Shown: one piece after another, positions 39,866-50,500 of the stretch
How positions within the stretch are numbered: the first letter of the stretch is position 1
Layout of the letters: each line of letters starts with the position of its first letter
Origin: Mactra quadrangularis
Taxonomy: Eukaryota; Mollusca; Bivalvia; Venerida; Mactridae
Assembly: GCA_025267735.1 (NCBI GenBank)
Contig: CM046294.1
Coordinates: 22,626,162 to 22,690,161 of the forward strand
Direction: 5' to 3'
DNA: 64,000 nucleotides
The notes under the pieces: model-generated
Seen by the model: the letters and a program-made list of their open reading frames with translations, nothing else
Told to the model about the DNA's origin: nothing
Database searches by the model: none
Made by a program: the position numbers and the translations under genes

Positions 39866-40844
39866 TGTTTAACAAAACCATGGTCACAGCCAATTGAGGT
39901 CACATTGTGTGTTCACCTTTGTAATAAAGTTTTCTGTGTGATTTTGGAATATCTGTGTTAGTATGTTATTCAATCTGATTAAAACCCGAACTTAAATTTT
40001 CCGCTCGCCTATTCGCTAATTTAGATCTGGCCTTTTTCAAACGAAGGTCTCGTTTAGCTGACCTTTTCTCATTAAAGTATTCATGACGATATTGTTATGA
40101 TATGTAACTTGTTTACATCGTCTACGTCACGCAATTTGAAATGAGCCGTCTAATCGCAGACTGTGAATAATACCGCTGTTAAATTAGCTTGCCAACCTTG
40201 GTCTAAAAATAGAAAATACGAAATCAAAATGTTATTGATAGTGTTTAGTCTAGATGAAAGCTACGCATTGATTGGTCGACACAAAGTTCATCTCGACGTG
40301 ACCTTCTACGGAGACAGTAGAGATCCTGTAAGACAACGCTCTACAGGATATCTGTTTACGGAGATTGTATGTCATTTAGACTGAAAATAATGTATATTCT
40401 TTCTGGTATACTGTCATTGAGTCATTTAAGGCTTGTTATATTCTTACTTAGATTCCAGACTGAGGCAGGTAACCTTCTATGAAAATTCAATATTTAATAT
40501 CTCTTTTCCTCCATTGATGGAGAAGTCATTGACTCCTTATATTGACTCCTTATAAAAGATGGCCAATACTAGAATAAAAGCAACATGTATATAGCCTTGT
40601 GAAAAGTGTTAATAAACAATGCACAATCAAATTACAAAAAAAATGTCCATAAATATATACATGTATGTTAGATACGTTGATTGTAAAATATATAACACAA
40701 AGGAGATGAGAACAGTGATTTCTCACCTCTTTCGAGGATTGGCTCTTTGTTATCACGTCATTGTAGAATTTGTGTCGAAACTTTATATTATATTGCTAAA
40801 AATGTATATTATTGTATGTACATGTATATTATTATATGTACTTG

Positions 40845-41150
40845 AAGCTCAGTCGCATGGGAGGGGTTCTGGGTGGGGCATACTTTTGTTGAGCTTGGTC
40901 ATGAAATAAATTCTTCAGCTATTCTCCCTCCTACCACTGATTCTAAATCATGTAGGGTAGATATCAGTCACTGATGGAAGTATGCACTATGTTATGTGTG
41001 CCATGTAATTGGTTTACAGTTAAATCTCTAATCTCTAAACAGAAAGATCTAGAGATTAAGCCTTTCTAGGAATTGTGAGTAGGTTGACTGACCACTGTGA
41101 TAGGCTTTTGAATGTAGATGTCCAGGTTTTGATTCTCAGCTGCAGTAGAT
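40845..41150 (+). mobile_element. SINE body, degenerate head
   Basis: GAAGCTCAGTCGCATGGGAG, GAGCTTGGTCATGAAAT, CCTACCACTGATTCTAAATC and GTAGGTTGACTGAC match the better copies at 46385 and 48506. The A-box is damaged. Confidence 0.6.
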
Positions 41151-41748
41151 TATTGAATATTACTCATAGTCATAGATCAAGAAGTTGTTTACTATCAAAA
41201 GGAAGGTGTGTTAGTGTAGTGAAGCACTGATAAAGCAGGTCTTTTTTCTTATATAAAAAGGGCCTTTAACAGGCCCCTCTCCCTTCTTAAATTTCTTTTA
41301 AATTATGCACTTTTCCCCTAATTCGGAGGTTATCTATGATTTTTCATTCCCCTATCAATGAAATTGCAATAATTCCCCCCCCCCCCCATTGTTCTTTATA
41401 AAGTAAGACCCCAGCTCGCCCCCAGGCCCCTTCCCTACATAATGAAAAAACACCATGGATAAAGTCAAGTGTCCAGTACTGCTAGCTAGGTTAGTTGGTC
41501 TACTTAAGACTGAAGGCAAATCTTTACAAGTCATATTTACTGAAAGCTAGGAATTTAAATTTAACATCATGTAACAACTCTCTTCGAAATTTCTTAAAGA
41601 TTTCCCCTGGGTTAAATATAGTCTTAATGTATAAATTTATATTTTCCCTTTTATAAATCAGTTAAATCTAGCAACTTCTCTTATATGAATTGTTTTTATT
41701 TCGTCAGCTTTATATTTACAAATTTCATGGAATACCATCTTAAAATTA

Positions 41749-42194
41749 GGGGTGTAACAATACGGTAGAAACCGTATTGCAATATATTGCAATACACGAA
41801 ACCCGTATTGCAATATATTGCGATACATATTGTTCTTTGCCCATACATGCATAGCATGAATTAATGGACGTGCAACGTCTTAATTTGATCAACATTGTAC
41901 ATAGATATTTGTATTTTCAAATGATCTACACGTATTATGCAAATGTTTGAATAAGTTAGAAAAAAAGGTTTTGAATGGACTTTTAAAGATAATTATTCTC
42001 TCACTTTACGAAAATATTTCAAGTTTCTGAACACATTTTAACATCTAATCAAACATTTAAATTTCAGACTCCGCTAAAAACAATCAGTATGGAACATAAC
42101 TAGAAAAACTGGTTCAGAAAAAAATGAACCGGTTAAAAACCGTAAGAAGTCGTATTGCAATATTAACCGGTATATCCGTTAACCGTTACACCCC
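41749..42194. mobile_element. GGGGTGTAAC MITE, copy 2
   Basis: Same ends, TA flanks and TATTGCAATATATTGCAATA palindromes as 32424-32771. The extra block of about 100 bp lies after TCAAATGATCTAC. Confidence 0.8.
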
Positions 42195-42199
42195 TACTT

Positions 42200-43070
42200 A
42201 AAATACTTGCCCATAATGGCAAGACTGTTTTTAGGATCAATTACTGTGGGGCTCTTCACAAAAAATCTTATGATGAAAATCATCATAGGCCAAAAGCAAG
42301 AAACGTACATAATACCATCATTTTTGGCCAATCAATTCCAAAATATTACTGAATTATGTAGAATATTGTATACATTTCAAATACCAAATCATGGTTATGT
42401 TATTATGCTTCTCAGACTTTAATTATGGAAATTTATGAAATTGATTTACAATAACTTTTTTCGTAAGAATTTTTGTGAAAAGATGTACTGGTCTTGACAG
42501 ATAATGCCCAGAAAATTTGATAATTATGATTTATATAATATGAATTATCATCTATAGCTGGGGAAGTCCTCTTTGAAGAAGGGTGAGCTCTTGTAATAGA
42601 AACTTACTTGGAAATATGAGTTAGTCGAGTTGGCCATCTAATGCCTCAGTCCCATAAAATCGTGGCTTGTTACGGACCCGTACATGCAGACAGTCGTAGG
42701 CCGTGGGAAGCCTTGCATATCAAGGTGACGGTACGCACATGGTATAAAACAACACACCGGTACGGAGCTATAGCTGGAAGATATGCATGTTTAATCCATA
42801 CTCGGCCACGATTTTGTTTACGATTTGACTCGGAAACTGATACTTGTATCCTGGGCTCATCTCACGGACCCTGGTAAAAACGTAACAGTCTGTACAGGTA
42901 CACAAGAGTTTGTACGGGTCCTTGCGGAGCTTGATGCACAGCGCCCGTACGGTGCCCTCACGACTATTTTTATGTTTATGGGACTGTAGCTTTATATAAC
43001 TGATAAAAAACAGGGTATTATTCAATTATAAAAATAACATTATTTTAAAGCAATTATTGTTGAATTATAT
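42200..43070. other. 5' intron or intergenic, no exon assigned
   Basis: A CG-richer patch at 42640-42960 contains repeated ACGG/CCGT motifs (CGGACCCGTACATG, CGCCCGTACGG) and may be a decayed element. No gene recognised. Confidence 0.3.
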
Positions 43071-43236
43071 TCAACTCTCAGTGGCTTGTACATTAACCCC
43101 AATGATTTAAGTACTCATTATTTGTGAGGTAATCCCCATTCATAGATATTGATTGCTATATTTATCAATTGTGAGTACAGAAGTATTGTTGAATATTTAA
43201 ATCAGTGGGGTTTATGAATGTACCACTAACAGTTGA
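43071..43236. mobile_element. foldback MITE, best copy
   Basis: TCAACTCTCAGTGGCTTGTA ... GTGGGGTTTATGAATGTACC...AGTTGA. The two halves are inverted repeats of about 50 bp (ACATTAACCCC against GGGGTTTATGAATGT). Confidence 0.7.
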
Positions 43237-43312
43237 ATAAAATTTAACAATATCGAAGGTGTTAGCAATCATATAATACATAGTTAGGGTATCCATGTAT
43301 GTTATTAACCCA

Positions 43313-43590
43313 GCTCGGTAGCCCAGTTGGTAGCGTGCCTGAATTTTGAATCTAGTGTACCAAAGGGGGTATGGGTTCCAATTCTACCTGGGGACCTTAA
43401 GTTATACCCTCCATGAAAATTTGACTATAATGTCAATTTTCCTCCATAAATGAGGTATATGGAGAAGATGTCGGCCATGTGGAAGGGTAGGTGAATACTG
43501 GTTATAGAAAAGGGTCCAGGAAAGCTAGGTTAGGTGCGCTACAAGCCTTAAAATAATCTAAAAAATTGTGTTGACATGGTGTTAAACCCA
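43313..43590 (+). mobile_element. tRNA-derived SINE, type A
   Basis: GGTAGCCCAGTTGGTAGCG A-box, GGGTTCCAATTCTACC B-box, a body with CCTCCATAAATGAGG and AAGGGTCCAGGAAA, and tail TGACATGGTGTTAAACCC. A full copy in the other orientation is at 57415-57705. Confidence 0.75.
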
Positions 43591-44528
43591 GTGAATGTTT
43601 TGAATTGGCGTGTCGATTTAAAAAAGAATAGTTTAATTGTCTACAGTGGAGATGGATGAAAATGATCAGAAATGATCGTTTAATGTCTATTTAAAACTAA
43701 GTTAGTAATATCTATACTCATATTCACTGAGCCACAAGTACTGATAAAATAATTTTGTTTTCACAAGAATAAATACTTTGAAACTGCTACACAGTAGTGT
43801 GGACATATTATGTTTCACCCATAAAGACAAAAGGACAAATCCAAAAATAAAAGTACAATAACATGCAATGTTTTGAAATTTGATTTATATAAATAAATGT
43901 ATGTTATTGTTCGTTTTTTCTCAACTGTCAAAACATGAATAATTTCACATGAATGTGTTTGTTAAAATTATGGTTGTAATACATCCATGAGTTTCCGAAA
44001 GTGTGTATTATGATCGAGTAAAGCTCTTATATGCCATATAATATATTTTAGTCAAGATATTTTTAATAACAATTAGGCCACCAGAACAAAAACAATGCAT
44101 TCAGTCACTGTGTAATTATTCAAGCTTTGACAGTTGAGAAAAAACGGACAATATTTGTAGTTGGAACAAAAAACAAAACACTGTTATAATCACAATACAA
44201 TGAACTAACCCACCACAGAGATGCCCTGGATGACTGTGAAATAAACAATTGTGGTATGTTTTACTTGTGTCTTAGTTGTTAGTTAAATGGTGAAGCTTTC
44301 TACCATTACAAGCATGATTTACCAAGTGGTGGTGGTTTATCAACCATGCTAAGTTTGTTAAAATGAATTACACAAATTTTATTTTCAATACTGCCTACCC
44401 CTGAAATGAATTGTCTCATTTTGAATGTATACCAAAACATGTTTTGTTTTTTTGTACGCACTATACTTATTATATTTATTTAGTGTATATACTTACAGTA
44501 TCAGTGTATATATTGATGTAAGAAGATA

Positions 44529-47500
44529 ATGGATGAAGAACAGGATACATCTGATGAAAAATCTACATTACATACTGATAATTATAACAAGGTACATTGT
44601 ATATTATAGTTTTATAGGGTTTGACACTGACTATTTTTTACCAGGGATCTCTGAGGAATCCCTAGTCAGTTATTCAGCGATTCCACCTTATCATAAAGGA
44701 TTCCTCCATTATAGAAAAGAAGGATTCATGGTTGTAGTTGCAAGTTGTGATAAACAATTCATGGATACTCAAATTCACATGAGAACTGGGCACTTTTCTG
44801 AGATCCTTTTGAAGCCCAAGCTAAAATCACTGGAATTCCTCTCAAGATTTTGGGATCCTAGGAATTGGGGGGACACTGATAGTGTCTAACCCTGTTTTTC
44901 TACATCAACTGGGCTCAACATTAATTTTGAAAGTAGGTTGCCCAGTTGTACAACCAGCTTTATATTAACTTGCCCAAACCAATGTTCAGTAGCTGTAACA
45001 AGTTGCCCAAACCCGAATGTAAGTTGTCGGGGGTGAGGGGGACAACATTTTATGTTGAGCACTGATTGCTAAATGACAGTTTTTAACCAGATTATTATTA
45101 GTAGAAAACTTTTAAGATTGGTGAATGTGTACTGTCATGTGGGCTTTAACAACAATTCTTATGTGTTCAATTTCTACATTTTTCAACAGATATCAATATT
45201 ACTTTCACAGAGGTATTGTGAATTTGTCACTACGTGTGCCACTGCATATTATTTTTGGTTTTTGTGATTCCCTCATTTTTTTAGGAATAATGTCCATTTA
45301 TGTAATACAAAGTACAAAATGGAAAAGCTCTTTTGTGCAACTCTTACATTTCTCACATTATTTCAATCATCACTGGAGGTCCTCTCACTTTACTCTGGAG
45401 TTTTCATATTGCTCTTTCTGCTTTGAATTAATTAAAACTAAAACTTAAATGTATCAGTTTCCACCAAGAGTTTGGAGACAAAGGAATTTATTAAAATTCT
45501 TAAATTTGAATGACTGTTTTTGGTTGAACCATTATTTTTTATATAAATTGTAAATGTATTTAGTTTGGTTGGTAATAAAATGAAAAAAGTATTGAATGCA
45601 ACACATTTATTAATTTCTATAACTTAAATTTTAAGCTACTTATGCAGTATCAACTACAAATGGTACCATAATAAAGAAAATAAGCAAAACTAAAAGGCAT
45701 TTCAAAAGAAATGGTATTCAAATCTATGATAAATCCTATAGATGTTGTAGGCTTACAAAGGGAAAATGTCTCCAAACTTTTGGTGGGCAGTGTATAATTA
45801 TAAACAATTATATGTACTATTGATGTTTTGTTTTGCTATATAGAATGAAAATAGAGTAAAACCTGAACGTCCAGCCACACTAAACAAAGATGACACAGAA
45901 AAAGAAAACAAAGATAACCTTGGGGTCAAGGTCAAACGTAAAGGTCGTAGAGGTCGATCATCTGGTTCTCTTACTATGAAGGGAGATAAGATTACATCTT
46001 TTACAACAGAAAGAGGAATAACATATGCACCTAATGGTAAGATATTAATTTAGCTTAATTAAATGACTATCAGGAATGAAAGTTTAAGGGACTTGGACTG
46101 AAGTTTCAGGGTTTTTGGTTCTGAGAAGGTTTTGTTTCCTATTGTAAAAGCTGAATAAATTTTGAACTTCAGGATATTTAGGATTTTGAACATTCATCTA
46201 TACTGAATTACATCAGATGTGTGTGCTTGTTAAGGGTACCTTACCCTATGGAATCAGATGTGTGTGCTTGTTAAGGGTACCATACCCTATGGAATCAGAT
46301 GGGCCAGCTTGTCAAACTTACATGTCTGTGGACTACTAGTCTTTCCACCCCACTAGGCTGTGAAAAAGTAAAAATTTTCAGAGCCATTCTGCTAGCACAG
46401 TTGATAGCGCACATGCCTACTGATATAGGGGTTGGGATTTTGATACTTGGAAGGGACATACTTTCATGAAGCTTGGTTATGAATTAATTTCTACGGCAAG
46501 TCTTCCTCCTACCACTGATTCTTAATCATGTAGAACAGTTGTCAGTCACTAATGTATAACTGGTTTAAAGCTTAACCCAGAAATTTAACCTTTCCAATAA
46601 CGGTGAGTAGGTTGACTGACAGCAGTTTTATTACCCTAACAGTGTGTTGCTGCAGCATAAATCCAACCAAAACAGCAATAAAAATGTACACATTGTGTTG
46701 TAATGTTACATTTTTGTTTGTACCATGAAGAAAACATCATAAATTTATATTCCAGATGAAATCTATTATATGCAGACTCTGCGAAATTAACAGTTTATTA
46801 CTGGACAGTAAGTCCTGTGAAGATCAAAACTTTACAGGATCTAACCAATTCTTACAAGACTGAAGACATTTTACATATTATTTTGATCATTTAAAATTTT
46901 GTTAATGAGATCAAATTTTTTGCCTGACAGTATGTCCTGTAAAACCACAGATCTAGACGGACTATCTTACTTTTTTTTCTGGGTTTGTCCATCAGTTCGC
47001 CATGTTTGGTGATTGATTATAATGTATAATGTAGAGCTGTCATTGATTGGGCTAGAAGCATATAGATGATATTGATATATCGAGAAATAAATATTGACGA
47101 TACACTGATATATATATATATCGATACCTTCACTGAAGTACTATACAAACCATTTATGTTGTCATAAACTCCTAATTGATGTATATTTGTCATGAATGTT
47201 ATACCTTCTTTGGACTAGAGGTATTTCCTCAATTGGGGTGCCATCAATGTTTTAGACCTATCTGTTCATATTATGAAAGCGCACCACATTCAGCTTAGAA
47301 GTTTTGTCTCACAATTTGACCCTTAATAGTGACTTTTAGTTAATTATCTATATAGGCTTTATTATCGATGTTTCAAAATGCATATTGATTATTGATTGGA
47401 AAATAAATATCGACGATACAGTGATACTGTTGGTATCAATGACAGCTCTAGTATAATGATTTATCTTATTTTATTTACAGATCATGTATATATAGAGAAT

Positions 47501-50500
47501 AATAGACAGAATAACGCTTACTTTATTTGTTCAATACAAGATTTTAGTGTGGTAAGTAATTCTGTTTTATTGCATTTTATATTACTGGCATCACTTTAAT
47601 CCACTAGACTGAAGCCGGGAGACTAGTGAAACATTGATTTGAGTTATTTCCCCTTGTATTATCCTCAAATAGGTAGGTCCTTTTAGTCGCATTACTCGGA
47701 TTTTACCCTTACTTTTCAATGTCAGTTTGCTAAAATTAATCTTAAATAACTTTTTTGAAAATCATTTTATTTGTTTGAAATTCAAGCTCAGTATTTTTAA
47801 GGTAAAGAACTATCTAAATTTCATCACTTCTGTTAATATCTTCATTAACAAGAAAGATATAAGATAAAATATTTTGTTATCCTAACATTAGAATTCAATG
47901 ATAAACTCCGAGGATTCCAACTGTAAGGACCTACTTACCAATTGGATTGCTTCAGATTTTATCAGGGAAAGATAACTGACTAAAGTCCGACATTTTGTTC
48001 AGTCAGGCTAGTTGATAATTTTGCAGACACTAACTTTTAAACTAGGTTGCTGAGAGGACAGCCAGCTATATTCTTAACTTGCCCGAACCGTACCTTTAAT
48101 AGCAGTAACAGGTTGTTTGAACCCAAATATAGGGTAGACAGGGGCAATATGAGGGCCTTTGATGTTGAGCTATGATTATTATAACTGTGTAAACATAATA
48201 AATCTGGCTAGTGCTTGTAAAAAATTAAGGTTATAATTGTACAACAGGGTGAGTAAAAAAATAGTTTGGGGTACAAATTCTGCATTTTTTTTTTAAATTG
48301 AATGTTTTTATTTCTGTGGACAAAACCCAACAAAGTCCAGGGTTTGTGGATTCAACTTCTGTATTAATCCTGTTGTTTTGAATACTCACTACAGTATTTC
48401 TATACTAACAATAAATAAGTATTTAAATATGTGGGGTTAATGTATGCACCACTACCAGTTGAATAAGATTTAACAAAATGTTCATTTAATCGGTTGATTG
48501 AATAGCTGCCCGGCTTGCTCAATTGGTAGCGTGTAAGTCTACTGATCAAGCAGCCTTGGGTTCAATTCTGGGGCGGAGCATATTTTTGTGGAGCTTGGTC
48601 ATGAAATTATTTCTACGACCAATGATTCTTAATCAAGTTGGGCAGTATGGGCCTAGCAGTTGGTTAACAACTAAATCCAGAGATTTAGCCTTTTCAGGAA
48701 CAGTGAATAGGTTGACTGACAGCCTTTATATGACCTATGCAATGTGTTGCTACGACGTTAAACCCAACAAAAATAAATTGATAGATTGAGAAATGTGGTT
48801 TTGTGACAATTCCTGTCATTTGTTTAAATCTTCTTTAATAATGTAATATTGCTTTTGTCGTATTTTATTTTTTGTATTCATTGTGCAAAGCATAATTTGT
48901 TGTTTTTGATTTATAATCTTTGTGATTTTTTTTTAATTTTTAAATAAATATTTCATTATGTTCCATGTTATGAAGTCAGTTCTTAGGCGGATCTAGCTGT
49001 GGGGGAGTCAGGGTGTTCTGAACCCCCCCTGAAATTTAAAAAAATGTTCTGCCCGCGAGTGTATTTTTTAACTGTAGCATGAAACAATTTTTCTGGGGCT
49101 TGCCTTTGTGCTTAACATTTATAAAATGGTTATGTAGTATTCGCTATGAATTAGTTGCGTTATTCTGCAAACAGTGTTTAAGTGGCTGTGGTTCGAATGT
49201 TTGGACCCCCCCCCCCCCCCCTCAGAAAAAGTTTGGACTCCCCCTAGAAAAAAATCCTGGATCCACCCCTGCAGTTACTTGTGCTGGTATCAGTTTTAGA
49301 TTTTTGTTCTACTTTAACAATGTAACAACAGGGGAATACAATAATGTTATATATTTAATACAATGGAACATGGTAACTGTGTGATGGTTTATTTGATTAT
49401 CATGTAGCTTGATGAATTAGTTTTTCTCTCAGAAATTTACTAACAAGTTTCTTTTACTCAAACTTTTATTGAATTTCTGAAGTTCAGGAGTTTTGGAAAC
49501 TGAGAAGGGGTTCTTTTTCTAAATAAGAAAAATGCTAAAATAATGAAAATCAGGGATTTTAGAATTTTGAACCTTTACTCATACATGGCTGATTTTATTG
49601 CCTGCTACATGTGGTTTGATTCCCGACTTCATTAGGTTTATACCCTTCCTTGAAAAATACAGTACCCACCAATGGTTTTGAGACAATGAAAATTTGATTA
49701 AAGAAATCAATTTCATTGATTGTTCAGTAGAACCAATATTTTTAATGTATCTAATACAGTTGATGACTAAATGAAAACATTTTTTTGAATGCATCACATT
49801 TATAAGATTCAGCATCCAATATCCCAAAGCCTCCGAAACCAAATTCAATGTACAGTAAAAACTGCCTTAGCGACCCACTGAATTAAACGACTCCCTGTCT
49901 TATGTGACCGTATTTGAGACCGCCCAACATAAATGCCTATATAAAGTCCCTGTATTAAGCGACACACTGTCTGACGCGACTAACGACCTTATTTTATCAG
50001 TCCAATACTGATAATTAGGTTTAATTAAGTGACTGTTCAGGCCTCAATTGACCCAAAGATGTTTTTCACACCTCGATAATTACTATTGAATTGTATAATT
50101 GGCCCATCAATCGACACGCGTGATACAAAAAATAGCGTTGTAAACATGCTGCAGACAATGCGGATTAACAAAAGGCATAGCACAACTGATTGTTTGTTTA
50201 AACATTATTAAATAGCTTTTATAGACAGTTATTACTTAAATTTGGCGAATGAATCGATTCGAATGTGATTGCAAAACAATCGGCCATTTTTGTTTGCATC
50301 GCTAAAAGCCGTATTTCGGTTATTACCGGTATTTTCGTCATCAAAGGAACTTGCATGCGAGTTTCGTTCTCAAACATATGTCATTGTTTATGTGTAAAAC
50401 AAATTTATTTTTAATATTGAAATTGATATGAATTGCCCATTATCAAACCAAAGACAATTTTTAAATTAATTAATTTTAATCAAATTGAGTAATAAAATTA

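Noticed and set aside
40163..40384. 73-codon plus-strand frame
   Set aside because: No splice signals, homology or conserved motif; the first codon is not supported.
44533..44889. 118-codon plus-strand frame overlapping RERE exon 1
   Set aside because: It overlaps a dispersed repeat shared with 57775-58075 and is in a different frame from the phase-consistent RERE exon.
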